A model generated the notes under the pieces. The model searched no databases, was not told the DNA's origin, and saw only the letters and a list, made by a program, of their open reading frames with translations. Both the position numbers and the translations under genes were made by a program. Positions 32,978 to 46,480 of a DNA stretch of 64,000 bases are shown one piece after another (within the stretch, counting starts at the first letter, position 1; each line of letters opens with the position of its first letter). The DNA comes from Boswellia sacra (Eukaryota > Streptophyta > Magnoliopsida > Sapindales > Burseraceae): contig SNVD02014772.1 of assembly GCA_013180625.2 (NCBI GenBank), forward strand, positions 372,001 to 436,000, in the 5' to 3' direction.

Positions 32978-34022
32978 GCTATAAATTCAAAACAATAATA
33001 ATAATGATGATACCGTCAACAACAACTATATGACATTAAAAAAATTATTGTATTGTATTGTAAGTGTAAGTATAAAGAATTATAATTGTTGGTTACCCAG
33101 AACTTGTAAGTCGGTGATTTCTGCATCGTCTTGACATCATGGCTAAATTTAACTAACTCGTGATCTCATCAACCCCATCAGCTTCAAGAGACGAAACTTA
33201 GGAATCACTCATAGCCAATTTGTCACTTCATTCACATCAATTTGTTATTATTATGCAAAAGGGTATTTTTTTAATTTTTTCCGTTATTATAACATGATAA
33301 TTATTAAAATTCTAATATTTTGATTGCAGCTTGTCCTTCTAGAATAAGAGAAAATATATTTACATTTTTATTAATAAACTGAATAAAAACATACATCATA
33401 CAGATATGATAAAATAAGGAAGAAAGGACGTGGGACATTGAATCGGTGCACATGCAATAGCATAGCATGAATCATCATAAAAATTAGAGAAGCATTTCCG
33501 TAAAGACAATGCCGCCGTATATCGGCGGAAGTAAAGCACTTTCATACAATCCATTAAATTTTATGTGATTATGGTCCCTTCCCTTCCACCAATTCCATCA
33601 CTCACCGTATTAATATGATTAAACCAAATATTTATTATGAAATGACCCGTTTGAAAGTTACCTATGCTTTGAAAATGAAATCAAATTTGTAGAAAAAGAA
33701 CTAGGCATACATTATCTATACTACATTAAACAACTCTACATTGGATCCCCAGATTCCCCTTTATCACAACACCCCTGTGACTCCACCATTCCTAACAGTA
33801 TTTTGTTATATAGATAGATAGATTTTGTTGGGCTTTAATTAAAGTATGCAAATGTTGAAATTGAATTTGTTTATATATTAAAGGGGTGTGATAATGTGAA
33901 TAAACGAATCCTTAAAGGATCTCCACAATGATAAGCTATCATAATCACAAAGCTGAAAATTTAGAAATCCAAAAAATCCCTCCGTTTTATAATCCCACCA
34001 TAAAGTGACTGCGTTTGCCTTC
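32978..34022. other. Shared upstream region of the PPR and ARM-repeat genes
   Basis: The two genes are divergent, so this ~1.2-kb stretch should hold both promoters. It is AT-rich, with an ATAATAATAATGATGAT-type run near 32993-33010 and one small GC-rich palindrome-like spot (GCCGCCGTATATCGGCGG, 33511-33528). No other gene seen. Confidence 0.45.
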
Positions 34023-34030
34023 TATAAAAG
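34023..34030 (+). promoter_or_regulatory. TATA box of the ARM-repeat gene
   Basis: TATAAAAG lies 214 bases upstream of the ATG at 34244, in otherwise AT-rich DNA, with a leader lacking long ORFs. A start of transcription near 34055-34060 would follow by usual spacing. Confidence 0.5.
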
Positions 34031-34243
34031 GAAAGTTAAAGATGCATTCTCAAATCAGATTTCAAGAAAAGCTGACCGGAGGGAATAGCAAGTTGCTTCT
34101 AACTCAAACAAATGGACGCCTAATAAAGCCTATTTCTCTTCTTTAAGAAACCATTATTAACATTTGTTTCAGTTTCACTCCCACCATTGTAGTTTAAGGC
34201 ACACAAGTTTGAGAGGAGTGGACTTAAAGAGTGTTCAATCTCC

Positions 34244-35364
34244 ATGGAGGAAATGCTTCTGGATAGTCTCTCCAATGGCCAGAGGGAAGCACAGATTCAA
34301 GCTGCCGCTCAACTTGCGAAATTGACTAGTAAACAGAAGCACAAGTTGGTTGAAAGAGGGGTCATTGCTCCTTTGGTTTCAATGCTTCATTCCCAAGACT
34401 ATGAAGCCATTGAAGCTGCTCTGTTGTCTTTGCTTAGTCTTGCCTTTGGCAGTGAACGGTCAGACCATTATAATTTATCAACTTTTCATAGAATTAACTT
34501 TTGTCTCTTAACTCAATATTTCAATGTCTGAATTGGGAAGTTTTTTGATTGATTTTTATGATTTGCAGCAACAAGATTCGGATTTTACAATCTGGGGTTC
34601 TGCCAGTGTTGTTGAATTTCCTTCAATGCCAAAGTGAGACATTGATTGAACTCACAGTTGCAGCTATGTTGATCCTCTCTTCTTGCATGGCTAACAAGTT
34701 AGCAATTGCCTCTTCTGGGGCAATTCAATTAATTGTTGAACTCCTCAGTGGAGGCTTTGTTAATAACAATAGCATAATTAGCATGCAAGCCAAGATTGAT
34801 GCTATAGCCACCCTCCATAACCTCTCAACTTGCCATCAGGTTATCCCACCAATTGTATCTTCTGGGGTGATATATCCCTTGCTTCAGCTAATCCATACTT
34901 CGGAAAAAACATCAGAGTTGGCTGAGAAGGCAATTGCATTGCTTGAGAACATTGTTTCATTATCAGAAAATGTGCTTCAAGACATCGCTGCTACTGGCTG
35001 CACAATCCGGGCACTGGTTGAGATGATTGAAGAAGGCTCTCCACAATGCAAAGAGCATGCAGTGGCAATCCTGCTGCTCATATGCCAGAGCTGCAGGGAC
35101 AGATACAGAGGTTTAATTTTAAGGGAAGGTGTAATTCCGGGGCTACTTCAGTTGAGTGTGGATGGAACATGGAGGGCCAAGAATATGGCCAGAGAATTAT
35201 TGCTGCTTCTGAGAGATTGCTCAGATTATGGTTCAAGAAGTAAACAATCAAAGCATGAGCTGATGGAGCAGATTATGCAAGAAATCGATGCCGAGGGAGA
35301 GAGGGTCGTTGGCACCACATTAAGTCTTGTTGAAGAGATGATTGCAAAGCTCAGTACTAGATAA
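34244..35364 (+). CDS. Armadillo-repeat protein without U-box
   Basis: Two exons, 34244-34458 and 34569-35364, with a 110-bp GT-AG intron; the join restores the frame (SER then NKIRIL), giving 336 aa. The whole protein is built of ARM repeats: Leu-rich helical units such as LVERGVIAPLVSMLHSQD, LQSGVLPVLLNFLQ, SSGAIQLIVELLSGG and LREGVIPGLLQLSVDG. These resemble the C-terminal half of plant U-box E3 ligases (PUB type), but there is no U-box, so a role as a protein-binding scaffold is inferred. It ends with a charged tail (QEIDAEGERVVG). No membrane segment or signal peptide. Partner and pathway are unknown. Confidence 0.9.
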
Positions 35365-36619
35365 CTATTGTTTTAAGAATTATGCTAGTTTTGAGCAAGG
35401 AAATGGACCTGATTCATGAATCACACAATAAACTCTTGTTCTCTGGGTTTGGGTTTGTGTAAGTAAAGATTTGGTTTGTGTCTCTCTAGATAATTGCGAT
35501 GTTCGACCTTTTGCATTCTGGATATATAAATATAGCAACAATCATATTTATCGCTCAGCTAGAAAGGGAAGCTAAAGAAGTGCTAATTGTACTAAAACTA
35601 GAAGCGTTCACGATCCATGTTCAACCTCACTAAACGATCACAAGAAGTCTGTTAATATTCGATGTATGAGCATATTCTGGAGTTCATGCGTTCTTGATTT
35701 CTGGTGCTTTCGGTATGTGTAATATAATCTCTATCGTTTCATCAAGATGCACGGCTCACTATTTCCACTTCCAGTATAACCTCTGTTTATGTAATTATTA
35801 CCCAAAAACTTAAGCTTTAACAAAGCTTGATATTTCACTACTGAGAGACCAAATATTAATTAATACTGGAGTCTTACAAGCTCATTTTCTTTAACTTCCA
35901 GACTATCATCTTAGTCTTGACGTCAGGGATGTTCAGAAGCAGATGATGTTTACCCATTTGACACTCTTTAACAAAAATCCAGTAATAAAGGAAATGCTGC
36001 CTTCTCACACAAACACTGTGAGGCGGCCCACAGAGATGGGATCTAGTCCATGAGCAAGAGTGCTCTCTTTAAGTCGTTTTTAATTATAAATTCCACGTAT
36101 CACCTAACAGCCACCGTTAATAACTTGAGAGCCACTTAAAGCCTGAGGTTCAGAAATTGATGTGACACATGAAAAATTGGCAGACTAGCCCATTAAATCT
36201 AAGACCTGTTAATATCTTATTCCAACAACGGCGACAATTTTTTCTGTTTGGAGAGCTCCCAACTTTCTCCATTCAATAATACTAAACTTATAATCTTTGT
36301 GAAATTCAAACTCTATAATCTAATATAATAATTTACATAACAAAATTCTATTAAATATATAACTTCAATAATTTTTTTTATTTCTCTCCTCTAATAAATT
36401 TTTACCATATAAAATATCACACTAAATTACAGAGTTTAAATTACATCAAGGTAGATTAGCATGGCTGGCAGACCAAAACTTTATCAGGGCAGTTGCTTGG
36501 TATGATTATTTTGCCCTGGTTATTTTGCGTTACAAAACTACCGGAAACTTATACCCACCATGTCATAACAGTAGGCATTGACAAAGATGAAACGACAGCT
36601 CGCTTGCAATGGAAAATTT
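35365..36619. other. 3' flank of the ARM-repeat gene and intergenic DNA
   Basis: No gene seen. It includes the likely 3' untranslated part with AATAAA (about 35427) soon after the stop. Confidence 0.45.
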
Positions 36620-37001
36620 AGGGATGGTAAAAGTCCGGTGCGGGGGTGGGTTTGGCCATTCCGCACCCGGATCGGACTAAAAAAAATTTCTCCAGACCCC
36701 GAAAAATCTTTAGATTTTTCCGAGTTTTTCCGGATTTTAGGATATTACATACCGCACCCGCACCGCACCCAGAAAAAAACCCGGTTTTTTCTCGATTTTT
36801 TTTCATTTTTATCCTTACTCGAAAAAAACCCGGATTTTTTCATACTTTTTCCTATTTTTTCTTAATTTTTTAAAGAATTATGCGGGTGCGGGGTTTATTG
36901 ACAATACCGCACCCGCATCGCACCCGGATTTAAAACCCGCAAAATCCGGGTTTTTTTCACCCGGATTGTACCCGGTAAACCCGGGTTTTTTTGCCAACCC
37001 T
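36620..37001. mobile_element. hAT-like non-autonomous element with repeated ACCCG words
   Basis: The unit starts AGGGATGGTAAAAG and ends, inverted, AGGGTTGGCAAAAA, an imperfect terminal repeat of hAT style. Inside, words such as CCGCACCCG, GCGGGTGCGGG and AAACCCGG alternate with T-rich runs. ORFs on both strands are products of this composition. I could not define an 8-bp target duplication. Confidence 0.45.
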
Positions 37002-37522
37002 TCTAACAATCAAATTGCCTTTTCCTCCTTGGACAACAGAACAATGTACCCTTTTTCCCATAATGTTGTACTTATAACCGGAGCCACATTCCAGCAATCA
37101 CCCAATAGACATCATCCAAACACAAACTGCTATAACTAACGAAAAAACAATAATAATAATAATAACATAGCGCTAACAAAACACTAGCATAGCAATGCTG
37201 TTGCAAAATTATACATATGGTAATTAGAACGGTCATTAAATCCCAATATAGAGATATAGCATTTACCCAAAATCTATTGAAACAACTTTTTAATTTTTGC
37301 TGCAAACAACAAAAGTAAATGAATGGGGTCATGTTTCATCCTTAAACCTTCTAAAATTAGGTTATTTAGCCCCAACCCGATAATGAAAACATATATGTAT
37401 CATTCTCCTAAAGAAATGTGGTTTGGAGGATTATTTTATCAAAGCTATTGCTTTTGCCTACAGAAAAAGGAGGGTTTACACACCCACAAGCAAACAATTC
37501 TTCATGCATCACAGGCATTTTT

Positions 37523-39883
37523 TCAGGCTGACCTTCTATAGACGCTATAAGCTATTGCAATGGTTGCCACTGCACCAACCACAGCAACACCTGTAAGGAC
37601 ATCCTTTTGCTCCAGCGATCCTATCCACTTTGACAATCTGCCTGACCCCTTAGTTTCTTTCAGATTTCTTTCTCCAGTCACATCCAAACTCCCATCCCTG
37701 CAGCATGAAATGCCATTGGCACCCTGGCAACAGCCACCCACATCCTTGCTGACCTGAGAATTACTATCATCATGTTTCTTGCTTTCCTTCGCTTCTTTTC
37801 CATTTTGAAGCTTCTTCTCTCCTACTTTCTCGCTTTCTTCTTTAGATGCCCCCATTTGGCCTCTGCAAATGATTATTAACACTTATGTTTTTATATTGCA
37901 ACTAAACAATGCTAAAGACATAAAATAATAACGATCACACAAACAAAGACAAGATTATAAATAAAGTGTAATGCAAACTAAAAGTTCATTCTACAGTTAA
38001 ATTACGTGAAGAAAAATATTAATCCAAGGATGATGCATGCTTTAGATGAAAGTCACATGCAAGTTAACAGAATAAATTTTTTAATTAGGTTTGATGACAC
38101 AAAGACCTAAGAGGGACAGCCTACACAGATTCTAAAACAAAGTAAAGCACTATCCAACCAAATATTGGAAGGAGAACTAATCAACATAAGCAAATCCATT
38201 ACAGCTGACTTGCAAGCAAGCTTAAAAAACAAAACTAGGAAACAAGATTGGACAGAGCAGACCAAGAGAAGTTGCGCCATAAGAGAAACATTACATGCAG
38301 AGAGAGAAGGATAAGTTCATTTTCTATTAGCATTTTAATGCACCAATTCCATCCTATAGTTGAGAGCAAAAAATAAACATTAGCATCTCATCCCCTTCAT
38401 TTAATTTTCAACTTCATTTCCATTATAAAAATAAAAAATGCTCAGTCATTGCCAAAACCAGCAAGTCCAGCACCTCTTCTGTCACTAATTTGTGGACAGT
38501 GAAGGTCTCAGCAGAGTGCAAATACGAATTCATAAAACAGACAAAAAATATAACACACCTCCAAAGTCGTTCTATTATTTCTCCCTTTGCTATATGCTGA
38601 TCCAGCATTGCAGGGACATCATCAGGAGTAACATAGCCATACCTGCAACCAAACACCAAGAACTACTCAATGCTGCAAACAACCTATGATCATAGATTAT
38701 GATAAGAAACTAAGATCCGTATCTTACCAATGACCCGTTATTTTTCCTTCAGAATCAGGAGTGTAGATGATCAAGTTTCCAGCATACTTATGGCCTCCAA
38801 TATGAGAGCACGGACTGACAAAGATCTGATCCTTCAGTCCTCGTGACTCAATCTCCTCATTAAGTTTTTGAATAAGTGCTGGGCCACAAACACCACATCT
38901 CTTATCTCGGCTACCATGGGCACATACGAAAATATATGAACCAGTCAATTTTTCCTGCACTCCAGAAGCCCATGGTTTTCCATTGACAAAAACATCATCA
39001 ACAAAGCTATCCACATCCGAGCCTTTCAAACCCCTTCAATTGCAAAAATGACACAACCTCAAAGTCAATGAAACCAATTCAAGAATAGTCTATGAAAACT
39101 CATACTATTACATACATCCAATAATTTTCTTGACATATAAAACAAATATAAAATGCCATAATTCAATGTTGGCCCAGAGTTGGACGACGGGCCTTCATCT
39201 AAAATTAACATTTACAGTCAAAATTCTCTCCCAATGGATCATTTCTCAAAATAATTAACGACTCCTTGAAGCTCTACTTTCCTTTCCACGTTCTAATTAT
39301 CCCAAAGAAGTTAAGCATAATGTTTTGCAAAAATCAATATTTCAATGCACAAGAAGAAATGAACTGTTCATAAATCTTGGAATATAAATTTCAATCGCCC
39401 AAAAAAAAGTAGATTCTAATATAACAAAATCAAATTTAAAAACCTAAAAAGAGAAAAATATATACAAAGAAAGGCTCGAAACTCACTTATACTTGATCAT
39501 TTCCGGGAAAATCAACACGTCACCATCAGCGCCTTCGCCTCCTCCACAAACCGTCAACAACGTCTATCAAATCGCAGAGACAAATCAATCAATCAAGAAT
39601 TAACCAGCGAATCAATTCAGCATTCAAAGCCTAAAACGCAAACAAAGAACCGGAAACGAACCTTAACGGTGAAGTTGATTTTGCGAGCTTTGAGAGCGGC
39701 GAAGAGCTTGGGGATGGGATCGGTTTCAGATTCCTCGACACGGGAGAGCCACGCCTCCGGTCCTTTGAAGCAGAGGAACACGTGGCGGTCGTAGGCATTC
39801 ACGGTGCCAGCCAAGTTGGCCTTGTACATCTCCTCTCGCGTGAACCCGAACTTCGTGTCATCTTCAGCGGAGATCGTCGACAT
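37523..39883 (-). CDS. Sucrase/ferredoxin-like family protein with C-terminal membrane anchor
   Basis: Five exons: 39662-39883, 39487-39563, 38728-39033, 38559-38642, 37523-37862. They join in frame to 342 aa. The thioredoxin-like ferredoxin core carries FVCAHGSRDKRCGVCG (Cys137, His139, Cys146, Cys149) and SPCSHIGGHKYAGN (His177, His181). In the yeast relative Apd1, Cys and His residues in such motifs hold a [2Fe-2S] cluster, so a redox role is likely. A charged linker with a short Cys run (GGCCQGANGISCC) follows, then a C-terminal hydrophobic helix (VLTGVAVVGAVATIAIAYSV) and YRRS, typical of a tail anchor. The ATG at 39883 is preferred because conserved sequence begins there; the frame is open further upstream to 40228 and could add a transit-like N-terminus (from an ATG near 40040). 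Confidence 0.88.
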
Positions 39884-42800
39884 GTTGACAGTGCTCGCGT
39901 TTTGGATTCGGATTCGGGGCGGATTTCGGGTCAGATGAGTGGAATGAGAATGAGGAAAGGAGAGCTGTTGAATAGGAGAGAAATGCCGATGGCGAGAAGC
40001 AGCAGCAGCTGATATGAGAACACGAGTGGGGTGCGCAATGCGCATAAGGTGCGTGTGTGTCCCTGTGTTTCTTGAGCACTTGATAAAAAGCGCGGATAGA
40101 GTGTGGAGCGCACGCGCCTGGCGGTGGGCCGGGATGGAATTAGGTGTGGTCGTGCTTGTGAACAGAATGGTAGATCGGATTTTAAAGTGTGAACAATGTG
40201 AAATTAGAGAAGCGTTTTTCGGAAACATAATATATTATTTCAATTTTTAGAATTTTATATAAAGTTTTTTACTTTTACGGAACCACATATCATAAAATGA
40301 GTGTTTTTTTAAATTAATTATTATTTAAACAAAGGAATATTCATCTTCTAAGTTAACATGCTTGAAATCCGCTTTATGGAAAATCAGTGTTTAAAATAAT
40401 TGAAATTAATTTTAAAATATTTGATACTAATCAAATATCAATCGCAATCAGCCCTTCCACTCGAATAGGAGCAATGAGGAAGAAAGGATATTTCGTGTTA
40501 AGGCAGGGCCAGTCGCAAGGGAAGGGAGGATACAGCGATGTGCGTGAGTTACTCGTGGCAGGCCCTACGTATCTCCTCGTGATTCGGATCTTTAGCAAAG
40601 CAAGCGCGTGAGTGAACGTCTATTGATTTACACTTTTTTACAAATAGAGAAGGGAAGCAAATGTTACGTTACGGCTACAGGATGAAGAAGCTCTCCCAAC
40701 GCAAGACAACACAAGCGTCCAAAACAAATATTATTGTATTATTATATTGCACCACGTGGATTAGTTTATTGCAAGAAAATCAATCAGGGCTGTCAGGTGA
40801 CGTGGTGCAGTGTGGTTGGACGTTCAATTTATATTTTTGTGAGGAACAGTAGTAATCAAATAATTCAGGCACAAGCAGATCGGTGGTTTGAGCGAGAGAG
40901 ACGAGAGAGTCCAGTCCCGCATTTGAAGGATCTCACATAAGCATTAGAAATACATAGTTATTAATTAATTAATTAATCACAAAAAATTAGATAATCTAAT
41001 ATTCATCGGGTATAGCTTTCAACTTAGGATGTGCTTGATACTTGCCTTGTTTCCTAGCTTGATTACATATTGGATGAATTTTATGAAAATTTTATTATAA
41101 TGCAGATGATTCATTAAAAAAAAAAAAAAGAATAAAAAAAATGTAGATATTAAATGGTCGGGTTGGGGATGGGCATGGAATGGTGGGTGTCAAATGCTGA
41201 CGCAAGCACTTACGCAGGTTGGTGGGCCTGACAAATTCTGACCCAAACATCCCATGACCCAAAACCAAAATTTCATACTTCCATAATTACCCTTTGTCTT
41301 TAGCGATATGATTTGTGAAGGAGAAATCGTAAATTTTGGAAGAAATGGGTTTGGTGGACTGGGGAAGGAAGCAAAGCAAGTCAAAAGGTTTTGGGCTTTG
41401 TAATAGATGAAGTCATCAAGTAGTCACAAGGGAAGAAATGAAGAATAACATAATTGTTCCGTAAAGGGTTTTGAAGAAGAAAGGTTATTAGCTTTGGAAG
41501 TCATGCAAATTACGCCATATTATATTATGTGGAATGTTTGGAAGTAAAGCATCTTTCATTGAACTGCTTCCTTATCCGTAGATTGTTCAACATCAACATC
41601 TACGTAATAAATGCAACCCCGTATGTGACAAGTAATTGATTAGTCCAAATAAAAACAAACAAATATGTGTTCTCTTTTTTTTTTTTTTTTTCAAATGGGT
41701 AAGCAGGATCTATTTTAGCGTAAATGTTGTTAGGCGTCCTCTTTCTTCTTCACTTCATGATACCAATTTTTTTCATTCATTTTGTATCCATTATAGTGCG
41801 GAAGGAAAGCACGTCTCTAGTTATATAAGAATAGTGAAATCGAATTTCTCGACCTTTTCCCTTGGGATTAGTCAATTCTATTCTTGATAAGGTAGGACAC
41901 GAATAAAAGTCAACAATAAAAAGTAACCTTGATTTAATGGAAGTCATTCGATCAAGCCTTGTATCCCTAAACCCAATAAGAGTTTTTATTAAATAAGAAT
42001 AGATAAGACGCTCATGGGATTGAGGCGAGGGTTCCGAGCAGAAATAGTTGTAATTCTGGGAGCAAACTCAAGTGAATATATCTTGAGTTAGCTTATTGAC
42101 ATTTGATAATAGTGTGCATATATGCAACATACTCAAACAAAATTTTGGAGTAATACAATATTTATTAACAGTTTTTTACATGAAATAAAAGGTATTTTAT
42201 GGTATCTAGTAAACCATATCATTATATAAACATGTTAAATCTACCTAATTATACATTGATACATGACTTTTACAATTCAAAATAGCATTTCTAATTTTCA
42301 ATATTATAATATTACAAAAGTTTGGAGAATAAATTTTTCTTGAGGGGATAAGATTGCAGTGTCTCGCAGTTTATTTAGATTTTAATCGCCGTGGAAGACA
42401 GAGAGTAGGAAATAATTTCTCATGCAGATTGGACTGACCCAATTTAGAAGCAGCCCATAACATTTCCTCAAGTTGGGGCCGGATTTACATTATTTGAAGC
42501 TCATATTACCAAAAACGAAAGAAAATAATCTTTGATGAAATGGTGAATGCTTGATCATCCCATTTTGCAATATGCATCATCTGTTAATATAACTTTTACA
42601 ATGTTAAAAGCTCTTTCAATCTTCTGATGTTATACACTCTACCGGAGTTGCTAAAATTTACGCAGAGAACTAGAGGTGCATCTTCTGAGCATTAAGCAGA
42701 GAATTGCAAAATCTAAACCATGAAAAGAATTTATTTGCAGCTGATTGCAATTCAAAGTTGTACAGAAAAGAACATAATTTCAATAGTGGAAATATGCTTC

Positions 42801-43050
42801 CAGCATGCAAAGATTTGACAAAGGCAATAGGTTTACAGGAAAGGAAGAACAGCAATTTCATTTTCATCTTCATTTTCAATGCATTTGCATTTTTTTTTTC
42901 AGAGGTGTTTATCATACTTTTCAGAGTTACATGTGCTTATCAAAGGAACTAGGAATTAGCGTCACTGTGCAATGGAAAAGAATCCATTGAAGCACGATAG
43001 GAATGATGTAATAGAAAATTCAGGGCGAAAAGAAAGAAAACAATCAGAAG

Positions 43051-43052
<2 letters not shown>
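39884..43052. other. Intergenic DNA
   Basis: The first ~300 bases are the upstream side of the sucrase/ferredoxin-like gene and are GC-richer (GCGCACGCGCCTGG near 40107). The rest is AT-rich with poly-A/T runs (41113, 41670) and no convincing gene on either strand. Confidence 0.45.
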
Positions 43053-43097
<45 letters not shown>

Positions 43098-46000
43098 TAC
43101 ACCGGGCACCTTTTCAGTTGGTGCGTTAGGCACATCGGTTCTCACAGGAATGTCCAACATGACTTGTTTTGGCACCTCCGGTGGGTTTGTACAACGAATG
43201 AGTGCCCAATTCACACTTTGAAAGAATGGATGTCGTTTGACTTCTGTAGCCCCACGCCTATATGCAAGGCGATGCTGTGGCTCTTTTACAAGCAAACCTC
43301 TAATCAAGTCCCGAGCAGCAAAGCTCACACTAGGTGACTCTGGAAATCTTAGTGGCTGGCCAACCACATTAAAAAGAGTTGCACGGTTTCCGGCCCCCTT
43401 GAAAGGAGTTTTACCAAACAAAAGCTCATAGAGAAAGATCCCAAAAGTCCACCAATCAACAGCACTTCCATGGCCTTCACCTTTAATGATTTCAGGCGCC
43501 AAGTACTCATGAGTACCAACAAAGGACATTGAACGAGCACTTGTGGGTTCAGCAATGAGCTCAGGAAGAGGGCTCACTTGATTATGAATTTCAGTCTTTG
43601 GTTTGGCCTTTTTTTCTTTCCTGGTCTTGCCCGAAAAGAAGCGTGGTGCAAAACATGTAGGTTGGATGCAATCTGGCTGCATCACACAAGTTGGTTCAAT
43701 GCAAGCAGGTTGAACACAATATGATGAATTTTTTGACTCCGAGCTGGAGTTTGAGGATTTGACCAGGGTTGGGCACACAGCACATCTTAGAGAGAGGTCA
43801 AAGTCAGAAAGCATTATATGCCCATCTTCCCTCACTAAGACATTTTCTGGCTTAAGGTCTCTGTAAATGATCCCAAGCATGTGTAAATACTCCAAAGCAA
43901 GAAGAACTTCTGCTACATAAAACCTGAGGAGCGAAAAAGAATTAAGTAATGTACATAATTCTAATTAGATGCATCAAAAGTCCTAAGAGAGAGAGATATT
44001 TCTACTTCTTTTTTTATGATAGTTTTTGATATTTACCATAAAGTGAGGTTTTAAGCCCAGGCTCCATAGTTTTTGATATTTACCATAAAGTGAGGTTTGA
44101 AGCCCAGACTCCAACTTATTATCACCGCTTGTTTTGAATATATTAAAATTTATATTGGCCAAGTTTTTGTTTTCCTAGGTGAAAACAGGACAACAGCCGC
44201 AAGGAAATCATAAAGCAAACAAATAAACTTAGTTTTTCCTTTTACTACAGAGAAAGTAAATTTTCATAGCCTTTCATCCAATTAGTATGTGTTTCTTGCT
44301 AGGAAAAATTAGGCATCTGTTGACCACGCAAGTATATTGATAACAAAGAAGGTATCACACCAAGGGGAAAAGATAGCACAAGAATGCAACATATACTTGA
44401 TGTGTAGGAAACCCTGCTTTTGCATGACGTGATTGAGGAATCAACAGTACAAACTTCACTGAACAGGCTTGGTATGTAAGAGTTAGAAAGGCTCGAGCGA
44501 AAAAAAAAAAAAAAAAATAGTAGCTTTTTAAACTGCTAAGATATCAAAGTAAGCATCACTCGTCAGGCTTAAGTGTCAAAGGCTTGATTACAGGTTAAGC
44601 TAGTGCTACAAAAGGGCAGCTTTAACAGGTATCAAGCTTCCTCTACTGATCTCAGCTTGATAAGTAAAAATGTTGCTCAACTGTACTAGAGTCATATTTT
44701 AATGATTATGCTATAATTAATGCCCTGAACTGTGATAAAAATCTGACATGTAAAACCTTAGTATTAGGAACTAGTTTGAAAGTTTAACATAACAATGAAA
44801 ACACATTGACATCCAAAGGCCCATAATAATATAGCTAGATATGAATACTTTTGTGAAAACTTGACACAAGGCATTTATATCATCAAGCTCACCTGTTTCA
44901 AGGCTACTCAATTACGAAAAATTACTGTCCCAAAAAATGAAGTTCAGATTTTTTAAAGGCTCATGTGGGTTAAAGATAATTCATCTTACACGGACACAAC
45001 AGGAAAATATATAATCAACTATCAAGTATATAATCAACTATCTTTAAATATCTTAAATGGGCAAAATGAATTTCCTCTAGACAGTAAAAAGGGGAAAGAA
45101 AGATGACCAAGTAAATTTGAATCTTTCAAGCCACTCAAGTGCTCAAGAAAAGTTGATTGAGACTATCTAGCTCTAAAAAAAATTTAACTGAAATTATATT
45201 CACAGGCTTACAAACATAACCTTAAAAACCAAAAATAGTTAAACTTCAAGTACATTTGATTTAAATATTAGAACCATGAACAAAGGGAAAAAAGGGGAGA
45301 AAAGAATTACTAACCTGGCAGCATGCTCTGGAAAATATTTCCCTGGCTGTCTTTGCCTGAGTGCATGCAAATCTCCCCCAGGGCAGAACTCCATCACCAA
45401 ACAAGAGAACTTATCTGTCTCAAAGTGTGAATACAAAGTAGGTAGGAACGGATGATCTAGAGATTGCAGAATCTCTCTCTCTGTCTGAGCTCTCAACAGC
45501 TTCTTCCGAATTGCCAAAGCAGCTTTGTCCATAACCTTCATGGCAAAATAACTTTTAGTGCCCATCAACTCTGATAGATACACACTGCCTATATCTCCAC
45601 GTCCTAGTGTCCTCAATAGTTTGAAGTGACAGAAATTCAACACCCCCACACTAGATCTGACAGCTTTTATCGCTTCCCATCTTGTATCATTTGCCTTGTG
45701 AGGTTTGTAAACTGCACTGCTTAAACTACTGGAGCTGCTTTCATCACTAACATCACTGCCAGTGCTTCCTCTACAGATGCTCGTCTTCCTGCTCTCAACG
45801 AAATCACAAGACTGACTCACCTCACAACTTTCAGCAGACTTCCCAATGCTACTTGCACATTCACTGATTTCTGTGTTGGTGAAACTTTGTTTAGCTTCTG
45901 AATACAGAGTAGCAGTGTATGTGCTATTTGAAGGACTTGGACAAAAGTTGATCACTGATTGAGATGTTAATTGGTCCTCTACCTGCCCAATAACTCCTTT

Positions 46001-46459
46001 ACACGGAACAGAGACAATATTTTCAGATTCCACCAAGCCACTAGATTTGATATTTGCAGGATTATTAACTGGATGCTTGGCACCTGATTTAGTCTCTACA
46101 TTCAACACCCCTTTCTCAGATTTATCAAGAACATTAATTGTTCCCACATATCCAATATCCCCCCTATTCAAATCATAGAAGCTTTTTGCCATATTTGGCA
46201 ATTCTTCATGATGCTTGTCATCTTGAGCCACTCTGTAAACATTCTTTTGACCACTTACAGCGCCATTTACATTGCAAACTAACTTAGAGGCATGATTCTG
46301 AGCAGTTGCAAGCGAAGTGGGGGAAACCCCTTTGTTTCTAGATTGTCTTGGGGATGGAGAGGTACTCGAATGCGATGTGGAAGAATGCTTGCCGCTTACT
46401 GATGGTGCCAAAGTTTGAGTCTTTGATGGAGAATTAGCACCATTAGAGAGAGACTCCAT
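43053..46459 (-). CDS. D6 protein kinase-like AGC (VIII) Ser/Thr kinase
   Basis: Two coding exons, 45315-46459 and 43053-43923, joined in frame across a 1391-bp intron, give 671 aa. The first ~280 residues are a Ser-rich, poorly structured region. The kinase domain follows: [10 protein letters not shown] (from ~285), FAMKVMDK with the ATP Lys (~308), YRDLKPEN (402-409), DFD in place of DFG (422-424) as in all plant AGC-VIII kinases, a ~100-residue activation-segment insertion, and HEYLAPEI. It ends NYLEIDFF, the hydrophobic tail motif. This layout is that of D6PK/D6PKL kinases, which phosphorylate PIN auxin exporters at the plasma membrane. A basic patch in the insertion ([11 protein letters not shown]) could bind membrane lipids, as reported for D6PK. 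The exact paralogue is not determined. Confidence 0.93.
44020..44113. repeat. 47-bp tandem duplication in the D6PK-like gene intron
   Basis: Two copies beginning TAGTTTTTGATATTTACC at 44020 and 44067, differing at a few positions, within the intron 43924-45314. Confidence 0.75.
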
Positions 46460-46480
46460 TGAGCTAACTCAAAACCAATC

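Noticed and set aside
36578..36873. Two Phe/Pro/Arg-rich plus-strand ORFs and one on the minus strand
   Set aside because: Translations of the hAT-like CCCG/T-run repeat block, with no protein family features.
39884..40228. Upstream extension of the sucrase/ferredoxin-like ORF
   Set aside because: The frame is open but family similarity begins at the ATG at 39883. The extension is Ser/His/Arg-rich and may be 5'UTR; a transit peptide cannot be excluded.
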